Below are positions 1 through 10,127 of a DNA stretch of 64,000 nucleotides, in pieces. This stretch comes from Actinomycetales bacterium. GTDB taxonomy: Bacteria; Actinomycetota; Actinomycetes; Actinomycetales; Cellulomonadaceae. The DNA lies in contig JAHLLI010000015.1 of NCBI GenBank assembly GCA_020444245.1, positions 55,209 through 119,208 on the forward strand, written 5' to 3'. Each line of letters opens with the position of its first letter. Within the stretch, counting starts at the first letter, position 1. Below the pieces are notes generated by a model. That model made no database searches and was not told the DNA's origin. It was given only the letters and a program-made list of their open reading frames with translations. The translations under genes and the position numbers were made by a program.

Positions 1-191
1 GACGATCATGCCCTGACAGCTCCGCCCAGGACGACCGGCGCGACCGCTTCTTGCTGCCCGGCCCCACCGGTCACCTTCCGAGGCTTGTTCTCCCCATCCC
101 CCGTCCCCCGATGCTCGGTCGCCTCCAGGTATCGCCCTCTCTCCCCCACCCCCACCGATGCCTGACCCCTCGGGAACTCGGTATGCCTCTT

Positions 192-293
192 CGAATCGCA
201 TCGCAGTTGTCATGCACTCTCCCCAATCCCTGTCGGGCCGCTGCTCTCCACAGCCCGGGCGGACGGGATGCATCACTTCTGCGATGCGATTCG
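192..293. repeat. Perfect 15-bp inverted repeat with 72-bp spacer
   Basis: The arm at 192-206 (CGAATCGCATCGCAG) is the exact reverse complement of 279-293. Allowing a two-base bulge, the pairing extends by CCTC/GAGG on the outside. The spacer contains GCATGCA-like and CCCGGGC palindromes. It could form a long hairpin or be two binding sites for one regulator. No neighbouring gene explains it, although the sigma-factor gene starts about 320 bases further on. Confidence 0.65.
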
Positions 294-375
294 GAGGACC
301 GCCATGGTTCTGGCGGGCGGCCCGCTCCCGCGCCTGTCACCGGGTCCGCGGGGGGGTCGACCCGCACTCATCCCG

Positions 376-468
376 CGCGCCGGCTCCGCCTCCGTCGCCA
401 CTTCCCACGCGCCGGCTCCGCCTCCGTCGCCACTCCTGCCACGCGCCGGCTCCGCCTCCGTCGCCACT
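376..468. repeat. Three direct copies of a 27-bp GC-rich repeat
   Basis: Copies at 376-402, 408-434 and 442-468 share an identical 27-bp unit beginning CGCGCCGGCTCCGCC and ending GTCGCCACT. They are separated by only 5 and 7 bases. The short spacers and absence of cas genes argue against CRISPR. This looks like slippage-type tandem duplication or an array of protein-binding sites upstream of the sigma-factor gene. Confidence 0.8.
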
Positions 469-609
469 TCCCCACGCACTGCCCCCTCACCGCGCCGCCC
501 CGCGCTCCGCGTGCACTCCCACCGCTGGCCGGGCAACCTTCTGGAGCGCGCGGGTCGTCATAGTGGTCGGAGGGCGCGCCGGGTCGGCGCACCGTGAGAC
601 GGGGGGCTC

Positions 610-1131
610 GTGGACGCACCGGAGGGGTTCGGCGCGTTCGTCACCGAGCGCTCGCCCGCGTTGGTGCGCAGCGCGTGGCTGCTCACCGGGGACCAGGCGA
701 GCGCGCAGGACCTCGTCCAGACCGCCCTTGCGAAGACCTGGGTGCGCTGGGACCGCGTGGTCCGACAGGAAGCCCCGGAGGGCTACGTCCGGCGTGTGAT
801 GGTGACGACGTACCTGTCGTGGCGACGGCGCCGCTGGCACGGCGAGCTGCCCACGGAGGCGATGCCGGAGCGCGCCGTGGAGGGCGATCCGTACGGCGAA
901 GCCGAGCTGCGCGCGACGGTGCGCGCGGCGCTCGACGAGCTCCCTCGACGCCAGCGGGCCGTCGTCGTGCTGCGCTACTTCGACGACCTGACCGAGGCCC
1001 AGACCGCGCACGCGCTGGGCTGCTCGGTCGGCACCGTCAAGAGCCAGGCCGCGAAGGCCCTGGCGAAGCTGCGCGCCAGCGCCCACCTGTCAGCGATCTG
1101 GGGCGAGGAGGTCTCCCATGACCAGAGCTGA
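610..1131 (+). CDS. SigE-family RNA polymerase ECF sigma factor
   Basis: This 173-residue protein is a sigma-70 family ECF factor of the small actinobacterial SigE class. Region 2 lies in about residues 12-75 (SAWLLTGDQASAQDLVQTAL, then the WDRV..PEGYVRR stretch). Region 4, with its helix-turn-helix (TEAQTAHALGCSVGTVKSQA), is at about 128-150. It directs RNA polymerase to a small regulon. The GTG start gives the normal family length. Its end overlaps the start of the next gene by 14 bases, so the membrane protein that follows is probably co-expressed and may act as its anti-sigma partner. Family assignment is firm; the inducing signal is not visible. Confidence 0.9.
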   Translation: MDAPEGFGAFVTERSPALVRSAWLLTGDQASAQDLVQTALAKTWVRWDRVVRQEAPEGYVRRVMVTTYLSWRRRRWHGELPTEAMPERAVEGDPYGEAELRATVRAALDELPRRQRAVVVLRYFDDLTEAQTAHALGCSVGTVKSQAAKALAKLRASAHLSAIWGEEVSHDQS

Positions 1132-2533
1132 GGAGCAGCTGAGCCGACTCCTGGCCGCGGCCGCACCCGACGGCACGGGCGTCGCCGTGGACGACGTGGC
1201 GTCGATGGTCCGGCGCCGTCGCCAGGTCCGCGAGACGGGCGTCGCCGTCGCGACCGTGCTCGCGGCGGTCGCGACGGTGGTCGGGATCGCGGTCGTCACC
1301 CCGCGATCGCCCGCCGCGCCCTCACCTCCCGCAGTGGACCTGACCGGCACGGTGCCCTGGTCCGACGCTCGGGCGACCCCCTACGTGCCGCCCGAGCAGC
1401 CCAGCCCGAGCGCCGACGCGCGCCCGTGCACCGCCGCCGACGTCACGGCGACCGCCGGGGAGTCGGACGGCGCGGGTGGCCGCCTGGTGCGCTACATCGA
1501 GCTGCGGAACACCGGCTCGTCGGCCTGCCTGCTGCAGGGGTACCCGCAGGTCACCGCGATCGGCGACGGCCTGCCGGACGTCGAGGCCACACAGGGCAGC
1601 TTCTTCCCCGGCACCGGTGCCGCCGACATGCAGCCCGGCGAGGTGACCACACTGGGGATCGAGACCACGACCGAGTGCCAGGCACTGGTGTCGGGGGCGG
1701 TGAGCGGGCCGTGGCCCGGGCTGCGCATCACGCTCCCCGACGGCGGCGGCACGGTCGACGTCGAGGTGCCTGAGGGCGTCGACGCGCTCTGCGGGCTGAA
1801 GACGTCGGAGTTCTCCGGGCCCACCCCCACGCTGCCCGCGGTCGCGGACCCCCTGGCCTCGCTACGGGCGAGCCTGGAGCTCCCGGCGACGTTCGTGCCC
1901 GGCGAACCCTTGGTCTACGTGGTGCGGCTGACCAACCCGACCGACGCGGCGATCGCGCTGGACCGGTGCCCCTCCTACCTCGAGACACTCACCGGGGCGA
2001 CGACCCACAAGGAGTCCCACGCACTGGCCTGCGCAGCGGCGGGCGGCGAGATCGGCCCGCACCTGACCGTCGCGTTCGAGATGCGGCTCGCCGTTCCCGC
2101 GGACGCGCAGACGTGGCTCGCCCTGAGCTCGCACCAACCGCCGTCGTGGCCGGTCACCGTGACCTGGTCGCTCACCGCGCCCTTCGACGTGTCCGCGACC
2201 GCCGCGCTCACGCTGGTCGACGCCGCGAGCACGGACGCACCCACCGCGACCGCCACCGGCGTGCTCGAGCTCGTCGGCGGCCCCGCCACGACGAGCGGGA
2301 CCACACCGCGGCGCGGGACCGCCGGGACGGTGACGTTCACCGACGATGCGACGAGCACCACCTACTCGGCCACTGCAGCGTCCGACGGGACCTTCTCGCT
2401 CGACGTCCCGCCGGGCACCTACACGGTCGCGGGGACCCCGACTGACTGGTCCTCGCCGTGCGCGCAGGGCGATCCGGTCGACGTCCCCGCAGGGGGCGCT
2501 TCCGGCATCGACGTCATCTGCTCCATCCCGTAG
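1118..2533 (+). CDS. Membrane-anchored DUF4232-type protein, putative anti-sigma partner
   Basis: The 471-residue protein has a short cytoplasmic N-terminus, one transmembrane helix at about 40-63 (TGVAVATVLAAVATVVGIAV), and a long exported part. The first exported domain (about 105-230) has the PCTAADVTATA and LRNTGSSACLLQGYPQV motifs typical of DUF4232. A beta-rich region follows, and the C-terminal 100 residues (GTVTFTDDATS, FSLDVPPGTYTVAGTP) resemble a carboxypeptidase-regulatory or SpaA-like fold. It overlaps the sigma gene by 14 bases. The topology fits a membrane partner that controls the sigma factor, but no ZAS or other anti-sigma motif is visible, so that role is inference. Confidence 0.75.
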   Translation: MTRAEEQLSRLLAAAAPDGTGVAVDDVASMVRRRRQVRETGVAVATVLAAVATVVGIAVVTPRSPAAPSPPAVDLTGTVPWSDARATPYVPPEQPSPSADARPCTAADVTATAGESDGAGGRLVRYIELRNTGSSACLLQGYPQVTAIGDGLPDVEATQGSFFPGTGAADMQPGEVTTLGIETTTECQALVSGAVSGPWPGLRITLPDGGGTVDVEVPEGVDALCGLKTSEFSGPTPTLPAVADPLASLRASLELPATFVPGEPLVYVVRLTNPTDAAIALDRCPSYLETLTGATTHKESHALACAAAGGEIGPHLTVAFEMRLAVPADAQTWLALSSHQPPSWPVTVTWSLTAPFDVSATAALTLVDAASTDAPTATATGVLELVGGPATTSGTTPRRGTAGTVTFTDDATSTTYSATAASDGTFSLDVPPGTYTVAGTPTDWSSPCAQGDPVDVPAGGASGIDVICSIP

Positions 2534-2586
2534 GCCGCAGCCCATCTCGTCGCACCCCAGCCCGGTCGGGCCGCGCGCGACGCGGG

Positions 2587-4269
<1,683 letters not shown>

Positions 4270-4317
4270 TGCGGGCTCGCTCCAGTCGTCGCGGGGTCGT
4301 CGGTCCGACCCGACAGC

Positions 4318-4872
4318 CTACGGCGTGCGCACGAGCTCGGCGTCGTCGGGCTGGGCGTCAGCCGTCTCGGACACGGGGCCGTGCACCGCCCACGGGTCCG
4401 CGGGCATCGCGCCGCCCGGCTCGTCCGGCCCGGCGGGCCCGTCCGGACCGTCGGAGCCACCGCCGCCGGACCCGGGGTCGCGGGGCTCCGGGCCGTCGGT
4501 CGGGCCGTCACGACGCACGCGTCGCCTGAAGGTCCCGTTGCCCCACGTCAGGTCGTGGCCCACGGCGTCGGCCTCGATGACGAACCCGGCCTGCTGTCCC
4601 TTGTCGGCCTGCCAGACCTCCGTGCGCAGCCGCCCCGTGACCACCACCGGGTCGCCCTTGCGGACGGACTCGGCCACGTTGAGCGCCAGGTCGCGGAACG
4701 CCTTGACCGTGAACCACTCGGTGGGCCCGTCGCCCCACTCGCCGCTGCGCGGGTCGAACCTCCGCTCGGTCACCGAGACCCGGAACGAGGTGAACGCCAC
4801 CCCGTCGCCGGAGATCTCCCGCGGGGTCGTGCCCGCCCACCCGGTCACCGTGACCGTCGCTGCCTTGCGCAT
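4318..4872 (-). CDS. Single-stranded DNA-binding protein, SSB family paralogue
   Basis: The 184-residue protein has an N-terminal OB fold (MRKAATVTVTGWAGTTPREI, FRVSVTERRFD, WFTVKAFRDLALNVAESVRKGDPVVVTGRL) over residues 1-105. A disordered Gly/Pro/Asp-rich tail follows. It ends AELVRTP and lacks the acidic DDDIPF-type tip that recruits partner proteins to the main SSB. The gene is also not in the rpsF-ssb-rpsR operon. Both points suggest an accessory SSB rather than the replicative one. The ATG at 4872 begins the OB-fold sequence directly; the open frame runs further upstream but without homology. Confidence 0.9.
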   Translation of the reverse strand: MRKAATVTVTGWAGTTPREISGDGVAFTSFRVSVTERRFDPRSGEWGDGPTEWFTVKAFRDLALNVAESVRKGDPVVVTGRLRTEVWQADKGQQAGFVIEADAVGHDLTWGNGTFRRRVRRDGPTDGPEPRDPGSGGGGSDGPDGPAGPDEPGGAMPADPWAVHGPVSETADAQPDDAELVRTP

Positions 4873-4954
4873 GATCGCCTCGATCCCGGCCGGAACCTCC
4901 GGCCTCCGACGGTCACGGTGGCCGGACCGGCGACCGGGCGCGGCCCAGGACCGC

Positions 4955-6451
4955 TCAGTCGGTGGACGAACCCGCCGAGGCCGGGGATGTGGACGACGCC
5001 TCGCGCACCGCCCGGTGGTCCTCGAGCACCGCGCGGCTCGGCGCCGCGAGCTCCGACTCGACCGCCCCGACCACCGCGGCACGCCCCGCCGCGAGCAGCC
5101 TGGCACCCGCGGCCTGCAGCGCAGCTCGCCGCCGCCTGGCCGCCGACCACGGAAGGAGCACGGCCACCAGCACGAGCGCTCCGGCCACCGCCCACCACCA
5201 CGGCGCCCACAGCACGCCGGCGACGCCCGCCGCCACCACGGCCAGCCCCAACGGCCAGGCCACCCACCACGCGACCCGGCCGCGCGGCGGCGCGGGCACG
5301 CTGACCTGCGCCAACGCGTCGTCCACCGCCCGGACGAGCGCGTCGTCATCGGCCACCGTGGCATCGAGCGCCTCGGCCCACGGTGCGGGCAGCGGGCCCG
5401 ACACGTCGGCGAGCCAAGCCTCGCGGACCAGCGAGGCCCGGTCGACCTGGACCGGTCCGAGCGTCGGGGCCTGGAGGGTGGGCTCGCTCGCCGCCGGGGC
5501 GCCCCGCGCGATCGCGGCCACCTCGCCGGGCACTCCGGCGGCCTCCAGCAGCGCGTCCACGGCGCGGGCGACCGGCAGGTCGGGTTCGGACGGCCCAACC
5601 ACCGCGGCGAGTGCCGCCGCGGCGTCGTGCAGCTCCGCGGCGGCGCGCAGCTCGGCCACGCCCCGGTCCGCGACGGTCTGGGCCAGCACGGCCCGCAGCG
5701 TGTCCATGCTGTCGCCGGTGGTCGCGGACACCGCGAGGGTGCGGACGTCGGCCAGCCCGTCAGCGCGGACCAGGCGCGCGACATCCGCCATCAGCTGGCC
5801 ACGGTGGCCCGGCGGGACGGTGTCCACCTGGTTGAGCACCACGAGCATCGCGCCCTCGTGCCCTGCCAGGTGGCGCAGGTAGCCCGAGTGCAGCGCGTCG
5901 TCGGCGTACTTCTGGGGGTCGACCACCCAGCACATCAGGTCGACCTGCGGGATCAGCCGGTCCACGACGGCGTGGTGGGCCGCCTCGATCGAGTCGTGGT
6001 CCGGCACGTCGAGCAGCACCAGGCCGCGCAGGTCGGCCTGGGTCTCGCCGTCGAGCTCGGACTCCCGCTCGATCCGCCGGTCCCGCTCGACGCCCAGCCA
6101 GTCCAGCAGCGCGGACGCGTCGTGCGCCCACACGCACGCGGTGACCTGGGAGGTGGTCGGCCGGCGCACCCCGACCTCGGCGAAGTCCAGACCGGTGAGC
6201 GCGTTGAACACGGTCGACTTGCCCGAGCCGGTGCCCCCGACCAGTGCGACCACGGTGTGGTCCACCCCGAGCGCGAGCCGGTCGCGCACCCCCGCGAGGA
6301 GCACCGACACCCGCTCCCGGATCTCCGGCGGGACCCGGTCCCCGCCTCGGTGCAGCGCGGCGTCGAGGCGCTCGACCTCGGCCAGCAGCGCAGCGGTGCG
6401 CTCGCCGGGAGCGTTCGCGGTCGAGCCGCCGGGCTCGGACGCGTCGGTCAT
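4955..6451 (-). CDS. Dynamin-like GTPase, second of a pair
   Basis: The 498-residue protein has a G1 motif GGTGSGKST at residues 72-80, a switch threonine region (RRPTTSQVTACVW), a G3-like DVPDHDS and a G4 NQVD. Near the C-terminus (about 395-450) two adjacent hydrophobic helices (VAWPLGLAVVAAGVAGVLWA, WWAVAGALVLVAVLLPW) should anchor it in the membrane. Such paired GTPases are common in actinobacteria; the Streptomyces DynA/DynB pair stabilises sporulation septa. The start codon overlaps the stop of the partner by four bases, so the two are translationally coupled. Membrane remodelling is inferred from the family. Confidence 0.85.
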   Translation of the reverse strand: MTDASEPGGSTANAPGERTAALLAEVERLDAALHRGGDRVPPEIRERVSVLLAGVRDRLALGVDHTVVALVGGTGSGKSTVFNALTGLDFAEVGVRRPTTSQVTACVWAHDASALLDWLGVERDRRIERESELDGETQADLRGLVLLDVPDHDSIEAAHHAVVDRLIPQVDLMCWVVDPQKYADDALHSGYLRHLAGHEGAMLVVLNQVDTVPPGHRGQLMADVARLVRADGLADVRTLAVSATTGDSMDTLRAVLAQTVADRGVAELRAAAELHDAAAALAAVVGPSEPDLPVARAVDALLEAAGVPGEVAAIARGAPAASEPTLQAPTLGPVQVDRASLVREAWLADVSGPLPAPWAEALDATVADDDALVRAVDDALAQVSVPAPPRGRVAWWVAWPLGLAVVAAGVAGVLWAPWWWAVAGALVLVAVLLPWSAARRRRAALQAAGARLLAAGRAAVVGAVESELAAPSRAVLEDHRAVREASSTSPASAGSSTD

Positions 6452-8088
6452 GTCCACTCCTTGAGCACAGCACGCCGCAGCCGGAGGCGGGCCGCCGCGT
6501 CGTCGGCGAGGTCCGGCAGGTCCAGGCCCGCGCGCACCCGGGCGCCGGCGGCGAGCACCTGGGCACGCATCCGGGCGGCCAGGTCCGCGGCGGTCTCGTC
6601 GTTCAGCGTCCGCCCCAGCTCCCCGCCCAGGGCGCGCTCGGCGACGACCTGCGCGGCCCCCACGCCCAGCGACGCGGCGGCGACCACCACGCCGGCGCCG
6701 GACGTCCCGGCCTGCTTGAGCAGGCGGGCGGCCCCGCGCCGGGCCTTCGCGTCGTGGCCGCCCAGGCCCTCGACCCGGGCGGACGCAGCGTCGAGCCACG
6801 CCTGCGCCTCGGCGTCCGGGCTCGCCGCCCCCGGGGGTTCGTCCGGCAGCTCGATCGCGGCGAGCCGCTCACCCAGCTCGGCGGTCACCGCCCGTTCGCC
6901 CGCCCTGCGGGCCGCGACCAGGGCGACCCGAGCCGCCCCCAGCAGCTCACTGCCGACCTCGGCCAGTGCCGCGGCCCGAGCGTCCGCCGCCCGTCGAGAG
7001 CCCCAGGCACTGCCGAGCGGACCGCCACGCCCGGAGTGCGCCGCCCACGCGCTGCGCACCGGCCCCTCGGAGACGCCGCCACGGCCCACCTCGGCCGCCA
7101 TCCGGTCGGCCGGGCTCGCGAGCACGCCGTCGAGCTCGGCCTCGATCGCCACGCGCTCGTCGACCTGCTCCTGGACGGCCTCCGCCAGCTCGCCGACCCA
7201 CGGACGAAGTGTGGCCAGCGAGCCGCGCTGGGTGCGGGCGATCACGCCCTGTGCCCGGTCGGCGCCGGCCAGCACGGTCAACCACCGCCGCACCGGCGCG
7301 ACCGACGCCTCCGGCAGGAGCCCCTCGTGGGGCCCGGCGTCGGGGACGAGGAACAGCGGCACCGTCGACAGCCCGTGCGCGCCCAGGCGCTTGAGCAGGT
7401 CGGAGCGCACCGTGACCACGGCGTCCTTCGGCACCCGGTTGAGCACCATCGCCATCGCCGCACCACGTTCGGCGGCCCGGTCGAGGACCTGCCACGGCAG
7501 GGCGTCGCCGTAGCGCGAGGCCGTGGTGCAGAACAACCACAGGTCCGCGCCCTCGAGGAGCCGGTGAGCCATCTCGCGGTTCTCGGCGAGCAGGGAGTCC
7601 ATGTCGGGCGCATCGACCAGCGCGACCCCGCGCGGTACGGCCTCGCGGGCGACGGTCTCCATGTCGGCCAGCAGCGGGTGCCCCGCGAGCAGCTCGCCGT
7701 CGGCCGGGTGGTGCACCAGGACGGGGCGGCGCGTGGTGGGCCGGAGCACGCCGGCCGGCGTGACCTCCTCGCCCAGCACGGAGTTGACCAGCGTGGACTT
7801 GCCCGCACCGGTCGACCCGGCGACCACCACCAGGCCCGGCGCGCTCAGCTCGCGCAACCGCGGCAGCAGGTGGTCGTCGAGCTGGGCGAGTAGCTCCGCC
7901 CGGCGCTCGCGAGCGCGGTCGACCCCGGGCAGCGGCAGCGGGAACCCGGTCTCCGCGACGTCGCGGCGCAGGTCACCTACCGCGTCCAGCAGGGACGACC
8001 TGGCGACCGGCCGCTCGGGGTCCGGTTCGCCCGAGCTGTCGGCGACCCTCCCCCACGCACGCGTCGCTCCGCTGTCCACGGGCGTCAT
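6448..8088 (-). CDS. Dynamin-like GTPase, first of a pair
   Basis: From the ATG at 8088 the protein has 546 residues. G1 is GSTGAGKST at residues 91-99, G3 is DAPDMDS and G4 is NRVPKD. The C-terminal third carries an Ala/Gly/Val-rich hydrophobic hairpin (GAGVVVAAASLGVGAAQVVA) in a helical region. It overlaps the next GTPase gene by four bases. The start is uncertain: a GTG at 8160 would add 24 residues, and a GTG at 8079 has the best-spaced GGGAGG. The pair probably works as a heteromeric membrane-remodelling or septum-associated complex, by analogy with DynA/DynB. Confidence 0.82.
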   Translation of the reverse strand: MTPVDSGATRAWGRVADSSGEPDPERPVARSSLLDAVGDLRRDVAETGFPLPLPGVDRARERRAELLAQLDDHLLPRLRELSAPGLVVVAGSTGAGKSTLVNSVLGEEVTPAGVLRPTTRRPVLVHHPADGELLAGHPLLADMETVAREAVPRGVALVDAPDMDSLLAENREMAHRLLEGADLWLFCTTASRYGDALPWQVLDRAAERGAAMAMVLNRVPKDAVVTVRSDLLKRLGAHGLSTVPLFLVPDAGPHEGLLPEASVAPVRRWLTVLAGADRAQGVIARTQRGSLATLRPWVGELAEAVQEQVDERVAIEAELDGVLASPADRMAAEVGRGGVSEGPVRSAWAAHSGRGGPLGSAWGSRRAADARAAALAEVGSELLGAARVALVAARRAGERAVTAELGERLAAIELPDEPPGAASPDAEAQAWLDAASARVEGLGGHDAKARRGAARLLKQAGTSGAGVVVAAASLGVGAAQVVAERALGGELGRTLNDETAADLAARMRAQVLAAGARVRAGLDLPDLADDAAARLRLRRAVLKEWT

Positions 8089-8220
8089 CCTCCCGTGGGG
8101 CGCACCTGGGACAAAACGCCCGCGCCGGTCACGACGCGTGTCATCGGCTGTCGCGGACACACCTCACGGCGACCACGCGTACGGACACGGGGCCGGTCGG
8201 CTCGACAGGTTGAGTGACGG

Positions 8221-8248
8221 AGGGGCGGGCCCGCTCGGGCCCGCCCCT
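8221..8248 (-). terminator. GC-rich hairpin terminator after the repeat-protein gene
   Basis: A 13-bp perfect stem (AGGGGCGGGCCCG pairing with its complement) closes over a two-base loop. It lies 32 bases past the stop of the minus-strand repeat-protein gene. There is no T-run, which is usual for actinobacterial terminators. Confidence 0.7.
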
Positions 8249-8279
8249 CCCTTCCTCGGCGGCCAGCGCCGGGTGGTGC

Positions 8280-8618
8280 CTAGCGCTCGCCGTCCTCGAC
8301 GGCGTCGCCCGGGTCGTTGGTGCCTCCGCCGACGGCACCCGTCCCGCTGGACGGGGCACCCTCACCAGGCGGCTCGGTCGGAGCGTTGGTCCCGCCACCC
8401 ACGGCACCGGTGCCACGCGACGGAGCGCCCGCGCCCGGCGGCTCGCTCGGCGCGTTCGTCCCGCCGCCCACGGCACCCGTCCCGCTGGACGGGGCACCCT
8501 CACCAGGCGGCTCGCTCGGAGCGTTGGTCCCGCCACCCACGGCGCCGGTACCACTTGTCGGAGCGCCCGCACCGCCCTCGTAGGTCGGCTCGTGCTCATG
8601 TGTGTGCTTGTCGTTCAT
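8280..8618 (-). CDS. Small protein with four 23-residue Gly/Pro-rich repeats
   Basis: This 112-residue protein starts MNDKHTHEHEP and then consists of about four tandem 23-residue units of the form SGTGAVGGGTNAPSEPPGEG. It ends in an acidic tail (DAVEDGER). The composition predicts disorder, with no signal peptide or membrane segment. The start at 8618 has a strong GAGGAGG ribosome-binding site six bases upstream, which makes translation credible. The repeats are 69 bp at DNA level. I do not recognise the family. A second small protein with unrelated 23-residue repeats is encoded at 35321-35608. Confidence 0.75.
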   Translation of the reverse strand: MNDKHTHEHEPTYEGGAGAPTSGTGAVGGGTNAPSEPPGEGAPSSGTGAVGGGTNAPSEPPGAGAPSRGTGAVGGGTNAPTEPPGEGAPSSGTGAVGGGTNDPGDAVEDGER

Positions 8619-8805
8619 GTCGTCCTCCTCGCCACGCTGCCCCGGCTTCGAGTCTCGGTGGACGTCGTCGTGGCTGGTTGTGGGGAGGCTGCTCAGCTGG
8701 GCGCCTCCCGCCGGGGGTGGCCCACATCGCCGCTCGCTGTGCGAGCGGGCACCTGTCCAGGGTTGCACGGCCGAGACCGGGCCGCGACCGCGACAGGGGC
8801 GGTCG

Positions 8806-8895
8806 GACAGCCTGTGCGGCAGCGCGGGTCCTACCGTTCCCTGCCCCGAGGCACGCCCGTCGGGTACCCGCATGTCCCGCCCCAATGGCGCCGGG
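8806..8895 (+). other. Diverged duplicate of the tRNA-Arg upstream region
   Basis: Bases 8806-8884 align with 9230-9315, the sequence just before tRNA-Arg. Shared blocks include GGCAGCGCGGG versus GGCAGTGCGGG, CCGTTCC, GGTACCCGCATGTCCCGCCCC versus GGTACCCCGCACGTCCCGCCCC. Where the tRNA body should follow, only GCCCC plus GCCGGGGGT remain. I read this as a decayed second tRNA unit that has lost its body. It is tentative. Confidence 0.4.
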
Positions 8896-8933
8896 GGTCC
8901 CTTCGACCGAGCCGTCGGCGACGTGAGCGGGAC

Positions 8934-9041
8934 GTGAGCAGCCGGCGCGGTTCATGTGACAGGAGTGGCGGACGGGGCGGGTGGGGCGGCGCACCTGTCA
9001 CCGCTGCACCGCCCGCCACATGATCCGCGTGGGCTGCTCAC
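8934..9041. repeat. 108-bp structured repeat, copy 1 (upstream of tRNA-Arg)
   Basis: The ends form 25-bp inverted arms: 8934-8958 (GTGAGCAGCC..) against 9017-9041 (..GGCTGCTCAC), with three mismatches. A second internal palindrome pairs GTGACAGG (8956-8963) with CCTGTCAC (8994-9001). A copy of exactly the same length lies at 25262-25369, upstream of tRNA-Leu. The outer arms are nearly identical and the interior aligns without gaps at roughly half its positions. It is not a known IS or tRNA. The surrounding interval 8619-9310 has no supported gene. Confidence 0.85.
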
Positions 9042-9310
9042 CAGGCGCCGTCGACGGCGGTGGGAGCCGGCTGTGGCGGCGGCCGACGCGGCGGAGCGTG
9101 TTCGAGGCCCGGTTCGGCGTCCGCAGGGTGGACGGGCCCGCACGGATCGGTGTCTGGGCGCCGCTTCGCCGCGTGGGGCGCCGGGACCGCGTCGGTGAGG
9201 CGCGACCCCCGGGCGCCTCCGGTGCCCGCAGTCCGGCTAGCCTTGTCCGGCAGTGCGGGAGCTCCCGTTCCTTGTGTCGCGCCAGGTTCAGCTGGTACCC
9301 CGCACGTCCC

Positions 9311-9386
9311 GCCCCCGTAGCTCAGCGGATAGAGCACCGGACTTCTAATCCGACGGTCGCAGGTTCGAATCCTGCCGGGGGCGCCA
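9311..9386 (+). tRNA. tRNA-Arg (anticodon TCT)
   Basis: A complete cloverleaf is visible. The acceptor GCCCCCG pairs with CGGGGGC. There is a normal D arm, an anticodon loop CTTCTAA giving TCT, and a T arm GCAGGTTCGAATCCTGC. The discriminator is G at 9383 and CCA is encoded at 9384-9386. The outermost anticodon-stem pair is C-A, a single mismatch. It reads AGA, a very rare codon in such a GC-rich genome. Confidence 0.95.
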
Positions 9387-9496
9387 CAGGGGCGCCGCTG
9401 CCGGTGGCGCAGGGGCGGGGGCGACCGTGTCGGTCGCCACGTCGGATCCGACGTCCGTCCCTTCCTCCGTGGGCGTCGAGCGTGTTCCATTGGCCC

Positions 9497-10099
9497 ATGA
9501 TCAGCAGCGTGGCGCCACAGACCGCCGCGGACGAGCCGGCCGGGACCCGGGGGCGCGTCCCGGCCGCGGTGGTCGGCGCCGTCGTCCTGCTGATCGTCGT
9601 GCTCGGCGGCTACTGGTTGCTCACCGCCCACCTGAGCACGGATCGCACCCCCGCGCGGGCCGGCGCAGCCCCGGGCGGCTGCACCATCACCCTCCCGTCC
9701 GGGGCCGGTCCGTCGCCCGACGACAGGGCGGGCAGCTGCCTCGACACCGTGACCATCACGAACGACGGCGTGCTGCCGGTCACCGTCTCGGCTCCCTTGC
9801 CGGCGACCCTGATCGGGCCCGGGAAGGTTGTCTCCGGGCTGCACCGGTTCGGGTCGGTCGGCGTCCCGGCCATCGAGTCGCTGCGCCTCGAACCGGGCGA
9901 CCGGCTCACCGTCAGCCTCGAGACGGTGGTCCCCGCCTGCGCGGCGCCGGGCGAGACCGGGACGGGTCGGACGGTCGTCGACGGGCTGCGGCTCACGGTT
10001 GCCGTCGGACCGCTCACGCGCGACGTCGTGCTCCCGCTCGAGCAGGTCACCGAGGTGCTGCCGGCTGACGGCACGACGTTGCCGCGCTGCTCCGAGTGA
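9497..10099 (+). CDS. Hypothetical membrane-anchored protein
   Basis: The 200-residue protein has one transmembrane helix at about 23-43 (VPAAVVGAVVLLIVVLGGYWLL), followed by an exported beta-rich domain with three cysteines (GGCTITLPS, GSCLDTVTITNDGVLPVTV, VVPACAAPG). The alternation of short beta strands and the TNDGVLPVTVS motif suggest an Ig-like or DUF4232-like fold. The ATG at 9497 is the first start after the tRNA. No recognised family; it stands alone between tRNA-Arg and the convergent phosphatase gene. Confidence 0.6.
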   Translation: MISSVAPQTAADEPAGTRGRVPAAVVGAVVLLIVVLGGYWLLTAHLSTDRTPARAGAAPGGCTITLPSGAGPSPDDRAGSCLDTVTITNDGVLPVTVSAPLPATLIGPGKVVSGLHRFGSVGVPAIESLRLEPGDRLTVSLETVVPACAAPGETGTGRTVVDGLRLTVAVGPLTRDVVLPLEQVTEVLPADGTTLPRCSE

Positions 10100-10127
10100 C
10101 CGCTCCGACCGCGACGCGGGCGCCGCG

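Larger units (their letters stand above)
1..609. other. Intergenic region with no supported gene
   Basis: I see no convincing gene in this first stretch. Open frames exist on both strands but they are low-complexity Pro/Arg/Ser translations that change frame across repeats. It holds two repeat features listed separately: a perfect 15-bp inverted repeat and three direct copies of a 27-bp GC-rich unit. The sigma-factor promoter probably lies in the last 100 bases, but no clear -35/-10 pair stands out. Confidence 0.6.

Noticed and set aside
376..468. Three regular 27-bp repeats as a CRISPR array
   Set aside because: The spacers are only 5 and 7 bases, there are no cas genes, and the repeats are not palindromic.
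8956..9320. Open frames through the 108-bp repeat and tRNA-Arg
   Set aside because: They run through a tRNA and an inverted repeat, and the second copy of the repeat has no matching frame.
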